This document shows positions 1 to 8,723 of a stretch of DNA of 64,000 nucleotides, piece by piece; within the stretch, counting starts at the first letter, position 1; the number at the start of each line of letters is the position of its first letter. Location of the stretch: contig JBJOKE010000092.1 of NCBI GenBank assembly GCA_046046245.1, positions 18,596 to 82,595 on the forward strand, written 5' to 3'. This DNA is from UBA4615 sp046046245 (GTDB lineage: Bacteria > Pseudomonadota > Gammaproteobacteria > Burkholderiales > Burkholderiaceae_E). The translations under genes were made by a program, and so were the position numbers. The notes beneath the pieces are model-generated. The model saw only the letters and a program-made list of their open reading frames with translations. It was not told the DNA's origin and made no database searches.

Positions 1-1
1 G

Positions 2-91
2 CGGATCGGCGGGGCACTGCTCGCTGCGATGGCGGTGGCGGCGCTGTGGGCGCTCGCGATGGGGCAGCCGCATCCCTTCTGCACGGTGTGA
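2..91 (+). CDS. C-terminal end of a membrane protein (possibly TauE/SafE family)
   Basis: Only the last 29 residues are present. They form a hydrophobic Ala/Leu-rich helix (GGALLAAMAVAALWALAM) followed by a short tail ending in PHPFCTV and a TGA stop. This looks like the last transmembrane segment of an inner-membrane protein. In Burkholderiales a TauE/SafE-type permease often sits between cytochrome cbb3 genes and fnr, which makes that family a reasonable guess, but so little is visible that the family cannot be proven from this sequence. Confidence 0.4.
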   Translation, partial: RIGGALLAAMAVAALWALAMGQPHPFCTV

Positions 92-181
92 CCGCGACCG
101 GGTCTGTTCGGGGTTCGTGACGTGGGCGCGCACGCCGTCCTCGAACCGATCCGCGCGCGGCCGGAAACGCCGCCCGGCCCG

Positions 182-940
182 TCACTCCGGCGAGCAGGTC
201 GCTCCCGCGATCTCTCGCAACCGGTTCGCATCCTCGATCCGCAAGCGCTTCTGCTCGACGGCGATCACCCCTTCCTCCTGCAGCTTGGAGAAGGTCCGGC
301 TCACCGTCTCGAGCTTCAGCCCGAGATAGTTGCCGATCTCCTCGCGTGTCATCCGCAGGATGAACTCGCGCGGGGAGAAACCACGGGTGGCGAAACGCTG
401 CGACAGGTTCAGCACGAAGGTGGCGATCCGCTGCTCGGCGCGCATCGTGCCCAGCAGCATCATCACTCCATGATCGCGGACGATCTCGCGCGACAGCACG
501 CGATGCAGCTGCCGCTGCAGGCCGTTGAACTCGCGGGTCAGCGACTCGAGCTTCTCGAACGGCACGACGCAGACCTCGGCGTCCTCGAGCGCGATCGCGT
601 CGCACTGGAAGCTGCCGACGCTGATCGCGTCGAAGCCGAGGATGTCGCCCGGCATCGGGAAGCCGGTGACCTGCTCGCGGCCGTCGTCCGAGGTCACGCG
701 GGTCTTGAAGAAGCCGAGGCGGATCGGATAGACGGCGTCGAACCGGTCGCCGGCGCGGAACAGCGGCTCGCCGCGCTTGATGCGTCGTCGGGTGGCGACC
801 ATGCCGGTCAGCCGATCCAGCTCGGTGGGGCTCAGGCCCTCGACCAGGCAGATGTCGTGGAGGCCGCAATCGCCGCAATGGACAGCGTGTGCGCCCGCAC
901 CCGCCACCGCCTTGATCGAGCTGATCGGATGGGCTGACAC
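182..940 (-). CDS. fnr: Fnr-type oxygen-sensing CRP-family transcription regulator
   Basis: This is a 252-residue cytoplasmic regulator that should switch genes between aerobic and anaerobic life. The N-terminus has three closely spaced cysteines (C22, C25, C31 in CGDCGLHDIC) and a fourth near residue 115 (SFQCDAI), the set used by E. coli Fnr to hold an oxygen-labile [4Fe-4S] cluster. A cyclic-nucleotide-binding fold follows. The C-terminal helix-turn-helix contains ETVSRTFSKLQ, whose E..SR residues read TTGAT half-sites in this family. The start is GTG, preceded at 9 bases by GGGGAG. It is divergent from hemN, and an FNR box lies between them, so autoregulation plus control of hemN is likely. 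Confidence 0.93.
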   Translation of the reverse strand: MSAHPISSIKAVAGAGAHAVHCGDCGLHDICLVEGLSPTELDRLTGMVATRRRIKRGEPLFRAGDRFDAVYPIRLGFFKTRVTSDDGREQVTGFPMPGDILGFDAISVGSFQCDAIALEDAEVCVVPFEKLESLTREFNGLQRQLHRVLSREIVRDHGVMMLLGTMRAEQRIATFVLNLSQRFATRGFSPREFILRMTREEIGNYLGLKLETVSRTFSKLQEEGVIAVEQKRLRIEDANRLREIAGATCSPE

Positions 941-980
941 GTTCTTCTTCTCCCCGTTTGAAAGTTCATTCTAGTCCACT

Positions 981-994
981 TTGACGCGTGTCAA
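981..994. promoter_or_regulatory. FNR box between fnr and hemN
   Basis: The sequence TTGAC-GCGT-GTCAA is an inverted repeat with 5-base arms and a 4-base spacer. It differs from the consensus TTGAT-N4-ATCAA by one symmetrical change in each arm. It lies 47 bases upstream of the fnr start and about 42 bases upstream of the preferred hemN start, in the gap between two genes that are classic Fnr targets. Whether it activates hemN, represses fnr or does both cannot be read from sequence. Confidence 0.75.
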
Positions 995-1029
995 ATGCCC
1001 CGGAAGAGCCGGATGGCACAGTGTCCGAC

Positions 1030-2457
1030 ATGCACACGAGCGCTCAGCAACCCCGCCCATCGGCCAGCGACCCCGGTGGCTCGATCGCCCCGCGCGCGGA
1101 GCTGATCGAGCGCTTCGACGTTGCCGGCCCCCGTTACACCTCGTACCCGACGGCCGACCGTTTCGTCGAGGCATTCGACGCCAGCAACCTCGACCAGTGG
1201 CTCGCGCAGCGCTCGAACCTCGGCTGGCGCCAGCCGCTGTCGGTCTACGTGCACGTGCCGTTCTGCGCATCGGTCTGCTACTACTGCGCCTGCAACAAGA
1301 TCGTCACGAAGGACCACAGCCGCGGCCGTGCCTACGTCGAGGACCTGATCCGCGAGATCGAGCTCTACGGCGCGAAGCTCGGCCGTCGCGAGCCGATCAG
1401 CCAGATGCATTTCGGCGGCGGCACGCCCACGTTCCTCGACGGCGCGACGCTGCAGGTGGCCCTGGACGCGCTCGAGCGGGTGTTCAGCTTCGCGCCGAAC
1501 GCCGAGCGCTCGATCGAGGTCGACCCGCGCACCGTGGACCTCGCCCGACTGCGCGAACTGCGCGACCAGCGCTTCAACCGGCTCAGCTTCGGCGTCCAGG
1601 ACTTCGAGCGCGACGTGCAGGTGGCGGTGCACCGCGTGCAGTCGACCGAACAGGTCTTCGAGCTGACCCGCGCCGCGCGCGAGCTCGGCTTCGAGTCGGT
1701 GAACGTGGACCTGATCTACGGCCTGCCGAAGCAGACCGAGACGAGCTTCCGCCGAACCCTGGAGACGCTGGCCGCGCTGCGGCCCGACCGGGTCGCGGTC
1801 TACGGCTACGCGCACCTGCCCGAGCGCTTCAAGCCGCAGCGTCGCATCCACGTCGAGGCGTTGCCGTCGGCGCACGACAAGCTGTCGATGATGCGGATGG
1901 CCATCGAGCTGCTGACCGAGCGGGGCTACGTCTACATCGGGATGGATCACTTCGCGCTGCCCGATGACGCCCTCGCCGTCGCGCAGCGACGCGGCATGCT
2001 GCACCGGAACTTCATGGGCTACACCACGCAGCCCGACTGCGACATGCTCGGCCTGGGCGTCTCGGCGATCGGCCGGATGGGCCCGTGCTACGCGCAGAAC
2101 TACCGGACGCTCGACGAGTACTGCGACGCGGTGCGCGCCGGCCGGCTGCCGATCCATCGCGGCCACGAGCTGAGTCGCGACGACATGCTCCGTCGCAGCA
2201 CGATCATGTCGATCATGTGCAGCGGCGAGGTGTCGTTCGCCGCGCTCGAGAACAGCTATCTCGTTGACCCGAAGCTCGCGTTCAGCGAGGAGCTCGGCCG
2301 GCTGCGCGAGTTCCAGGACCTGGGCCTGGTCCGCGTCGACGCAGACGGCATCGCGATCACGCCGCAGGGACGCTTCTTCGTGCGGCCGATCGCGATGGTG
2401 TTCGACCGGTACCTGCGCTCCGCGTTGCAGCGCGCGTCCTACTCGCGCGTGCTGTAG
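1030..2457 (+). CDS. hemN: Oxygen-independent coproporphyrinogen III oxidase (radical SAM)
   Basis: The 475-residue cytoplasmic enzyme oxidatively decarboxylates coproporphyrinogen III to protoporphyrinogen IX without oxygen, in haem biosynthesis. The radical-SAM cluster motif is CASVCYYCAC (cysteines near 79, 83, 86 and 88), followed by FGGGTPTF, which contacts S-adenosylmethionine. The family signature PRYTSYPTADRF is close to the N-terminus and the length matches HemN. A longer reading from GTG 988 is possible, but that codon lies inside the FNR box, so ATG 1030 (or GTG 1021) is preferred. No strong ribosome site is visible for any of them. It converges on pgk with a 4-base gap. Confidence 0.93.
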   Translation: MHTSAQQPRPSASDPGGSIAPRAELIERFDVAGPRYTSYPTADRFVEAFDASNLDQWLAQRSNLGWRQPLSVYVHVPFCASVCYYCACNKIVTKDHSRGRAYVEDLIREIELYGAKLGRREPISQMHFGGGTPTFLDGATLQVALDALERVFSFAPNAERSIEVDPRTVDLARLRELRDQRFNRLSFGVQDFERDVQVAVHRVQSTEQVFELTRAARELGFESVNVDLIYGLPKQTETSFRRTLETLAALRPDRVAVYGYAHLPERFKPQRRIHVEALPSAHDKLSMMRMAIELLTERGYVYIGMDHFALPDDALAVAQRRGMLHRNFMGYTTQPDCDMLGLGVSAIGRMGPCYAQNYRTLDEYCDAVRAGRLPIHRGHELSRDDMLRRSTIMSIMCSGEVSFAALENSYLVDPKLAFSEELGRLREFQDLGLVRVDADGIAITPQGRFFVRPIAMVFDRYLRSALQRASYSRVL

Positions 2458-2461
2458 GCCC

Positions 2462-3643
2462 TCAGGCGCGCGCCTCGAGCGCGGCCACGGCCGGCAGCGT
2501 CTTGCCCTCGAGGAACTCGAGGAAGGCGCCGCCACCGGTCGAGATGTAGTCGATGTCGTCGGTGATGCCGAACTTGGCGATCGCGGCGAGCGTGTCACCG
2601 CCGCCGGCGATCGAGTAGCCCGCCGACGCGGCGATCGCGCGGGCCAGGGTCTCCGTGCCCTTCGAGAACGCGTCGAACTCGAACACGCCGACCGGACCGT
2701 TCCAGACGATCGTGCCGGCGTCGGCGAGCTGCGCGGCGAGGCGCTGCGCGGTCTGCGGACCGATGTCCAGGATGAGATCGTCGGCAGCGACCTCGGAGGC
2801 GGCCTTGACGGTGGCCGGCGCGTCGGCCGCGAAGGTCTTCGCCACGACCACGTCGGTCGGGACAGGTACCTCGGCGCCACGCGCCTTCATCATCTCCATG
2901 ATCGCCTTCGCCTCGCCGACCAGGTCGTGCTCGGCAAGCGACCTGCCGATCGGCAGGCCCGCCGCGGCCATGAAGGTGTTCGCGATGCCGCCACCGACGA
3001 TCAGGCCGTCGACCTTCGCGGCGAGCGATTTCAGGATCGTGAGCTTGGTCGAGACCTTCGAGCCGGCGACGATCGCCACCAGCGGCCGCTTCGGCGCGCC
3101 CAGCGCGCGACCGAGCGCATCGAGCTCGGCCGCCATCAACGGGCCGGCGCAGGCCACCGGCGCGAAGCGCGCGATGCCGTGCGTGGTGGCCTCGGCGCGG
3201 TGCGCGGTGCCGAACGCATCGTTGACGTAGACGTCGCACAGGGCGGCCATCTTCCGCGCAAGGCCCTCGTCGTCCTTCTTCTCGCCGGTGTTGGTACGGC
3301 AGTTCTCGAGCAGCACGACCTCCCCGGGCGCCACCGCGAAGCCGCCGTCGACCCAGTCGCGCTGCAGCCGCACCGGACGGCCGAGTCGCTCGGACAGGCG
3401 CCTGGCGATCGGCTCGAGCGAGTCCTCGGGCTTGAGTTCGCCCTCGGTCGGGCGCCCGAGGTGCGAGGTGACCATGACCGCGGCACCGGCCTTCACGCAG
3501 TGCTCGATCGCCGGTACCGACGCGCGGATCCGGGTGTCGTCGGTGATCGCGCCCGAGTCGTCCTGCGGGACGTTCAGGTCGGCGCGGATGAAGACGCGCT
3601 TGCCGGCGAGGTCCAGGTCGGTGAGTCGCTTGAATCGGATCAT
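2462..3643 (-). CDS. pgk: Phosphoglycerate kinase
   Basis: A 393-residue cytoplasmic enzyme that transfers phosphate between 1,3-bisphosphoglycerate and ADP in glycolysis, gluconeogenesis and the Calvin cycle. The N-terminal substrate signature KRVFIRADLNVPQD is intact, as are TSHLGRPTEG, the ATP-domain stretch GSKVSTKLTILKSL and the C-terminal STGGGAFLEFLEGK. The length is that of bacterial Pgk. The start MIRFKRLTDLDL fits the family, although no clear ribosome site precedes it. Its usual partners tkt and gapA are on the same strand 1.8 kb upstream, separated from it by two plus-strand signalling genes. Confidence 0.97.
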   Translation of the reverse strand: MIRFKRLTDLDLAGKRVFIRADLNVPQDDSGAITDDTRIRASVPAIEHCVKAGAAVMVTSHLGRPTEGELKPEDSLEPIARRLSERLGRPVRLQRDWVDGGFAVAPGEVVLLENCRTNTGEKKDDEGLARKMAALCDVYVNDAFGTAHRAEATTHGIARFAPVACAGPLMAAELDALGRALGAPKRPLVAIVAGSKVSTKLTILKSLAAKVDGLIVGGGIANTFMAAAGLPIGRSLAEHDLVGEAKAIMEMMKARGAEVPVPTDVVVAKTFAADAPATVKAASEVAADDLILDIGPQTAQRLAAQLADAGTIVWNGPVGVFEFDAFSKGTETLARAIAASAGYSIAGGGDTLAAIAKFGITDDIDYISTGGGAFLEFLEGKTLPAVAALEARA

Positions 3644-3874
3644 GGCGTATGGAGGCGTGGAGGCGGATGAGGGGGTCGCGCGCCGCGAGCGGTCGGGCGT
3701 GCCGTCGATGCCGATTCTAGCCGCCTGCGGACGGACCGCCCGTCGGCGACAGCGCGCGTTCGTCGCGACATCATGAAGGAACGCGCGCCGAGCCGCGATC
3801 CTCCGCTCAAGCGGCGCCGTCCCGCGCCGAAACCCCCCTGGAACGCTGCGTCCCGAAGCAAGGATCCCTGCCCG

Positions 3875-4906
3875 ATGGAAGTCGTGATCGTCGACGACAA
3901 TCCGGTCAACCTGACCGTGATGGAGCATCTCGTCGGTCGCGTCGATGGCGCCGAGTCCCGGGGCTTCCGGGACGCCGCCGCCGGACTCGACTGGTGCCGC
4001 CGGCACGACCCGGACCTCGTGATCGTCGACTACAAGATGCCCGACGTCGACGGACTGGCCTTCATCGAGCAGGTGCGTGCCCTGCCGGGCCGGACCGAAC
4101 TGCCGCTGCTGATGATCACCGCCAACACCGACCGCGACCTGCGCCGCCAGGCGCTCGAGGCCGGCGCGACCGACTTCCTGCACAAGCCGGTCGACCGGGC
4201 GGAATTCACCGCCCGCGTGCGCAACATGCTCAGGCTGCGCGGCATGAACCGGCGGCTGACAGACCGCGCGATCGAACTCGAACACGCGGTCGCGAAGGCG
4301 ACCCGCGCGATCGTGATGACGGAGCGCGACACGCTGCTGTGCCTCGCGCGCGCGGCGGAGTTCCGGGACCCCGAGACCGGCGCCCACGTGCTCCGGATGG
4401 CCGAGTACTCGCGCTCGATCGCCGGTGCGCTCGGCATGGACGACGATTTCCAGACGCTGATCCGCAAGGCCGCGCCACTGCACGACGTCGGGAAGATCGG
4501 CACGCCCGACCAGATCCTGCTCAAGCCCTCGCGGCTGACCGCCGAGGAGATGGAGGTGATGCGGCAGCACACGACGATCGGGTGGCAGATCCTTCGCGAG
4601 CACCGCTCGCCGGTGCTGCAGATGGGTGCGTCGATCGCCTGGACGCATCACGAGAAGTGGGATGGCTCGGGCTATCCGCGCGGGCTGAAGGCCGATGCGA
4701 TTCCGCTCGAGGGCCGCGTCGTCGCGGTCGCCGACGTGCTCGACGCACTGATCTCCGCCCGGCCCTACAAGCAGGCCTGGGAACCCGAAGCCGCCCGGGC
4801 GTTCATCGAGAAGGGCTCGGGCAAGCACTTCGACCCGGCCTGCGTCGCCGCGCTCGGTTCGGTCTGGGACGACGTCCTGGCGATCCGTGACGAGTATGTC
4901 GATTGA
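3875..4906 (+). CDS. Response regulator with HD-GYP c-di-GMP phosphodiesterase domain
   Basis: A 343-residue cytoplasmic protein of the RpfG type. Residues 1-120 form a receiver domain with the acidic pair VDDN, the phosphate-accepting Asp near 52 (VIVDYKMPD) and the conserved Lys near 105 (HKPVD). Residues about 140-335 form an HD-GYP domain with a complete motif set: the HD pair in HDVGKIG, then HHEKWDGSGYPRGL, then the stretch RVVAVADVLDAL. It should therefore hydrolyse cyclic di-GMP under control of phosphorylation. The start at 3875 follows AAGGAT; an upstream 34-residue in-frame extension is basic, low in complexity and outside the fold. An Hpt gene follows, but no kinase is adjacent. 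Confidence 0.9.
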   Translation: MEVVIVDDNPVNLTVMEHLVGRVDGAESRGFRDAAAGLDWCRRHDPDLVIVDYKMPDVDGLAFIEQVRALPGRTELPLLMITANTDRDLRRQALEAGATDFLHKPVDRAEFTARVRNMLRLRGMNRRLTDRAIELEHAVAKATRAIVMTERDTLLCLARAAEFRDPETGAHVLRMAEYSRSIAGALGMDDDFQTLIRKAAPLHDVGKIGTPDQILLKPSRLTAEEMEVMRQHTTIGWQILREHRSPVLQMGASIAWTHHEKWDGSGYPRGLKADAIPLEGRVVAVADVLDALISARPYKQAWEPEAARAFIEKGSGKHFDPACVAALGSVWDDVLAIRDEYVD

Positions 4907-5049
4907 CCCGCGCGCGGCGGGGCGACCGTCGATCCGAGACCAACGTCCGTCCGGGGCGGATGGGACCCCCTTCCATACCGTCGGGTACCATCATCGGCCA
5001 TGCCGCACCGGTCGAACCTCGTCCCGGGCGGCGTGAGGATCCCAACACG

Positions 5050-5448
5050 ATGTCGACCGTCGCCCGACCTGCAGAGACCGAGTCCCTCGCGCCCTTCGAC
5101 GGGCAGCCGCCCACTCCGGCGCGAACCCGCGCCGACGCGATGACGCGGTTCGAGGGGGACCACGTCTTCTTCGACCGCATCGTGCCGCTGTTCCGGCAGG
5201 CCGCGAACGAGCAGGCCGCGGCGCTGGCCGAGGCCGCCGAGCGCGGCGACGCCGCGAAGATCCAGCACTGGGCCCATACCCTGAAGGGCTCGCTGCTCAC
5301 GGTCGGAGCCCAGTCGACGGCCGAACGCGCCGAGCGCGTGGAGCGGGCCGCCCGCGAGGGTCGTCTCGACGGCATGATGAGCCGGGTCCGCCGGCTCGCG
5401 GCGGAGACCGCGATCATCGTCGCGAACCTGTCCCCCGAACTGCGCTGA
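5050..5448 (+). CDS. Hpt-domain phosphotransfer protein
   Basis: The 132-residue protein carries one histidine phosphotransfer domain. The key motif is HWAHTLKGSLLTVGA, with H76 as the likely phosphorylated residue and the usual KGS just after it. The rest is an Ala/Glu-rich helical bundle typical of Hpt proteins, with an unstructured Pro-rich N-terminus of about 25 residues. The start at 5050 is chosen because TGAGGA lies about 10 bases upstream; a longer in-frame version would overlap the preceding HD-GYP gene. It probably forms an operon with that gene and could pass phosphate to its receiver. It converges on gapA with a 30-base gap. Confidence 0.85.
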   Translation: MSTVARPAETESLAPFDGQPPTPARTRADAMTRFEGDHVFFDRIVPLFRQAANEQAAALAEAAERGDAAKIQHWAHTLKGSLLTVGAQSTAERAERVERAAREGRLDGMMSRVRRLAAETAIIVANLSPELR

Positions 5449-5478
5449 GCACGCGCCGCGGCCGCCGCCCGCGCAGGA

Positions 5479-6489
5479 TCACTTCGCGGCCATCAGCGCG
5501 ACGGTGGTGTCGAGCATCCGGTTGCTGAAGCCCCACTCGTTGTCGTACCAGCTCGAGACCTTCACCAGTCGACCCGACACCTTGGTCAGCGTCGCGTCGA
5601 AGATCGACGAGCGCGGATCGTGGTTGAAGTCGCTCGAGACGAGCTGCTCGGTGTTGTAGCCGAGGATGCCCTTCAGCTCGCCTTCGGAGGCGGCCTTCAT
5701 GATCGCGTTGATCTCGTCGGCGGTCGTGTCGCGCGCGGCGATGAACGACAGGTCGACGATCGACACGTTGATCGTCGGGACGCGGATCGCGTAGCCGTCG
5801 AGCTTGCCGGCGAGCTCGGGCAGCACCAGGCCGACCGCCGCGGCCGCGCCGGTCTTGGTCGGGATCATGTTGTGCGCGGCGGCACGGGCGCGGCGCAGGT
5901 CCTCGTGATAGACGTCCGACAGGCGCTGGTCGTTGGTGAAGGCATGCACCGTGGTCATCAGGCCGTTCACCAGGCCGATCTTCTCGTGCAGCGGCTTCAC
6001 CATCGGCGCGAGGCAGTTGGTCGTGCACGAGGCGTTCGAGATCACGGTGTGCGAGGCCTTCAGCACGCCCTGGTTCACGCCGTAGACGACGGTCGCGTCC
6101 ACGTCCTTGCCGCCGGGCTGCGAGATCACGACCTTCTTCGCGCCGCCCTTCAGGTGGGCCGAGGCGGCCTCCTTGGTGGTGAAGTAGCCGGTGCACTCGA
6201 GCACGACGTCGACGTTCTCGCCGCCCCAGGGGATCTGCGCCGGGTCGCGCTGCGCGAACACCTTGATCCGGTCGCCGTTGACGACCATCGCATCGCCCTC
6301 GACCGACACGGTGCCGTTGAAGCGGCCGTGCGTGGTGTCGTACTGGGTCAGGTGCGCATTGGTCTTAGGATCGCCGAGGTCGTTGATGGCGACGATCTGC
6401 AGGTCGTGCGTCCTGCCGCCCTCGTAGTGGGCGCGCAGGATGTTCCGACCGATCCGGCCGTAGCCGTTGATGGCGACACGCAGGGTCAT
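5479..6489 (-). CDS. gapA: Type I glyceraldehyde-3-phosphate dehydrogenase
   Basis: A 336-residue cytoplasmic enzyme that interconverts glyceraldehyde 3-phosphate and 1,3-bisphosphoglycerate. The NAD(P)-binding start VAINGYGRIGRNILRA is present, and the active-site motif SNASCTTNCLAP carries the catalytic Cys near residue 153. The C-terminal SWYDNEWGFSNRMLD is typical. AAGGGAG lies about 10 bases before the ATG. It follows tkt by 14 bases on the same strand and is almost certainly co-transcribed with it. Confidence 0.97.
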   Translation of the reverse strand: MTLRVAINGYGRIGRNILRAHYEGGRTHDLQIVAINDLGDPKTNAHLTQYDTTHGRFNGTVSVEGDAMVVNGDRIKVFAQRDPAQIPWGGENVDVVLECTGYFTTKEAASAHLKGGAKKVVISQPGGKDVDATVVYGVNQGVLKASHTVISNASCTTNCLAPMVKPLHEKIGLVNGLMTTVHAFTNDQRLSDVYHEDLRRARAAAHNMIPTKTGAAAAVGLVLPELAGKLDGYAIRVPTINVSIVDLSFIAARDTTADEINAIMKAASEGELKGILGYNTEQLVSSDFNHDPRSSIFDATLTKVSGRLVKVSSWYDNEWGFSNRMLDTTVALMAAK

Positions 6490-6503
6490 GGAGACAGCTC
6501 CCT

Positions 6504-8624
6504 TCAGGTTGAATGCTTGGCGAGCACGGCGCGGACGGTGTCGGCGACGTTCTCGGCGGTGAATCCGAAGTGCTTGAAGAGCGCGCCGGCCGGGGCCGAC
6601 TCGCCGTAGCGGTCGATGCCGACGACGGCATCGCAGCGGTACTTCCACCAGTAGTCGGTGACGCCCGCCTCGACCGCGATCCGCGGCAGAGTGTCGGGCA
6701 GCACGCGCGACTTGTACGTGACATCCTGCCGGTCGAAGACCGAGGTGGACGGCACCGACACCACCCGGACCTCGATGCCGTCGGCCGCGAGGAGCTCGCG
6801 CGCGGCGAGCGCCAGGCCCAGCTCGGAACCGGTCGCGAGGATCGCGCAGGCGGGTTCGGCCGCGTCGCGCACCACGTAGCCGCCGTGACGGATCGCCTCG
6901 ACCTGCGTGTCGGACCGGGTCACGAAGGGCACGGCCTGCCGCGACAGCAGCAGCGCGCTCGGGCCGTCGTCGCGCTCGATCGCCATCGACCAGGCGACCG
7001 CGGTCTCGACCGGGTCGGCCGGACGCCAGACGTCGAGGCCCGGGATCAGCCGCAGGCTGGACGCGTGCTCGACCGACTGGTGGGTCGGGCCGTCCTCGCC
7101 GAGACCGATCGAGTCGTGGGTGAACACGTGGATCACGCGCTGCCTCATCAGCGCGGCCATGCGGATCGCGTTGCGCGAGTAGTCGCTGAAGGTGAGGAAG
7201 GTACCGCCGAAGGGGATGTAGCCGCCGTGCAGCGCGACTCCGTTCATCGCGGCGGCCATGCCGAACTCGCGCACGCCCCAGTTCACGTGCCGGCCGGGCA
7301 CGTAGGTCGCGCCGTCCGGGCCGCCGGAGCTGCGGAACGCACCCGCGCCCTTCCAGTCGGTGAGGTTCGAGCCGGTGAGGTCGGCGGAGCCGCCGAGCAT
7401 CTCGGGCAGCGCCGGACCGAAGTGCTGGAGCGCGTTCTGGGAGGCCTTGCGGGTGGCGATGGTCTCGCCCTTCGCGACCGCCTCGTCGATCGCGCGCTGC
7501 GCGGTGAACTCCCAGGTGGCCGGCAGCACGCCGCGCATCCGGCGCTCGAACTCGGCGGCGTCGGCGGGGAACCGCTCGGCATAGGCGGCGAACAGGTCGT
7601 CCCAGGCCGCCTGCCGCTCGGCACCCGCGCCGGTGGCGTCCCAGGCCGCGTAGACGTCGGCGGGGATCTCGAACGGCCCGTGGTTCCAGCCGAGGGCACG
7701 GCGCACGCCGGCGATCTCCTCGGCGCCCAGCGGTTCGCCGTGGGACTTCGCCTTGCCGGCGCGGGTCGGCGCGCCCTTGCCGATCACCGTGCGGCACTGG
7801 ATCAGCGTCGGCGCGAAGCGGCGGCCCGCGGGTGTCTCGCGGCCGTTCGAGCCCCACTCCCTGGCCAGCGCGATCGCGGCGTCGACCGCGTCGATGTCGT
7901 GACCGTCGACGTCGGCGATGACGTTCCAGCCGTAGGCCTCGAAACGCCGGACCGTGTCGTCGCGGAACCAGGAGACGACCTCGCCGTCGATCGAGATGCC
8001 GTTGTCGTCGTAGAGCACCACCAGTTTCGACAGGCCCCAGGTGCCCGCGAGCGAGCACGCCTCGTGGGAGACCCCCTCCATCAGGCAGCCGTCGCCGATG
8101 AAGACCCAGGTGAAGTGGTCGACCAGCGGGAAGCCCTCGCGGTTGAACTCGCCCGCGAGCATCCGCTCGGCGAGCGCCATGCCGACCGCGTTCGCGAGGC
8201 CCTGCCCGAGCGGCCCGGTGGTGGTCTCGACGCCCGGCGTGATGCCGACCTCGGGGTGGCCCGGCGTCTTCGAGTGCAGCTTGCGGAACGCGCGCAGCTC
8301 GTCGATCGGCAGGTCGTAGCCCGTCAGGTGCAGCAGCGCGTACAGCAGCATCGAGCCGTGCCCGTTCGACAGCACGAACCGGTCGCGGTCGAACCAGGTG
8401 GGCTTGCCCGGGTTGTGCTTCAGGTGCCGGCTCCAGAGCGCGACCGCGATGTCGGCCATGCCCATCGGCATGCCCGGGTGCCCGGAGTTGGCCAGCTCGA
8501 CGGCGTCCATCGCCAGCGCTCGGATCGCGGCGGCCATCCGCGCGGGCTCGCTGCGGTCGTGCACGGAGGCGGCGGCGGCCGCGTCGTCGACGGCCTCGGC
8601 CGCGGGAGTCGGGGATGTCTGCAT
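6504..8624 (-). CDS. tkt: Transketolase
   Basis: A 706-residue thiamine-diphosphate enzyme of the pentose phosphate and Calvin pathways. The cofactor motif is visible as GDGCLMEGVSHEA followed by YDDNGISIDG. The N-terminal ANSGHPGMPMG, the substrate-site FTHDSIGLGEDGPTHQSVEH and the full bacterial length all agree. The ATG at 8624 is preferred over an in-frame codon 19 residues upstream because the family begins near SEPARMAAAIRALAMDAV. It heads a tkt-gapA unit and is divergent from rsmE; the 99-base gap contains a TTAAAAT stretch on the minus strand that may be its -10 region. Confidence 0.97.
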   Translation of the reverse strand: MQTSPTPAAEAVDDAAAAASVHDRSEPARMAAAIRALAMDAVELANSGHPGMPMGMADIAVALWSRHLKHNPGKPTWFDRDRFVLSNGHGSMLLYALLHLTGYDLPIDELRAFRKLHSKTPGHPEVGITPGVETTTGPLGQGLANAVGMALAERMLAGEFNREGFPLVDHFTWVFIGDGCLMEGVSHEACSLAGTWGLSKLVVLYDDNGISIDGEVVSWFRDDTVRRFEAYGWNVIADVDGHDIDAVDAAIALAREWGSNGRETPAGRRFAPTLIQCRTVIGKGAPTRAGKAKSHGEPLGAEEIAGVRRALGWNHGPFEIPADVYAAWDATGAGAERQAAWDDLFAAYAERFPADAAEFERRMRGVLPATWEFTAQRAIDEAVAKGETIATRKASQNALQHFGPALPEMLGGSADLTGSNLTDWKGAGAFRSSGGPDGATYVPGRHVNWGVREFGMAAAMNGVALHGGYIPFGGTFLTFSDYSRNAIRMAALMRQRVIHVFTHDSIGLGEDGPTHQSVEHASSLRLIPGLDVWRPADPVETAVAWSMAIERDDGPSALLLSRQAVPFVTRSDTQVEAIRHGGYVVRDAAEPACAILATGSELGLALAARELLAADGIEVRVVSVPSTSVFDRQDVTYKSRVLPDTLPRIAVEAGVTDYWWKYRCDAVVGIDRYGESAPAGALFKHFGFTAENVADTVRAVLAKHST

Positions 8625-8723
8625 GGGAGCGCCTCGAAGGCCGAGCCGGCCGGGCTGGGGGGGAAGCGTCGATTTTAACAAACGACCGGTACCCGACCGG
8701 ACCCCGGGCTACACTCGCCTGCG

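Noticed and set aside
988..1029. Upstream GTG start for hemN
   Set aside because: The codon lies inside the FNR box and has no ribosome site; ATG 1030 leaves the operator outside the gene.
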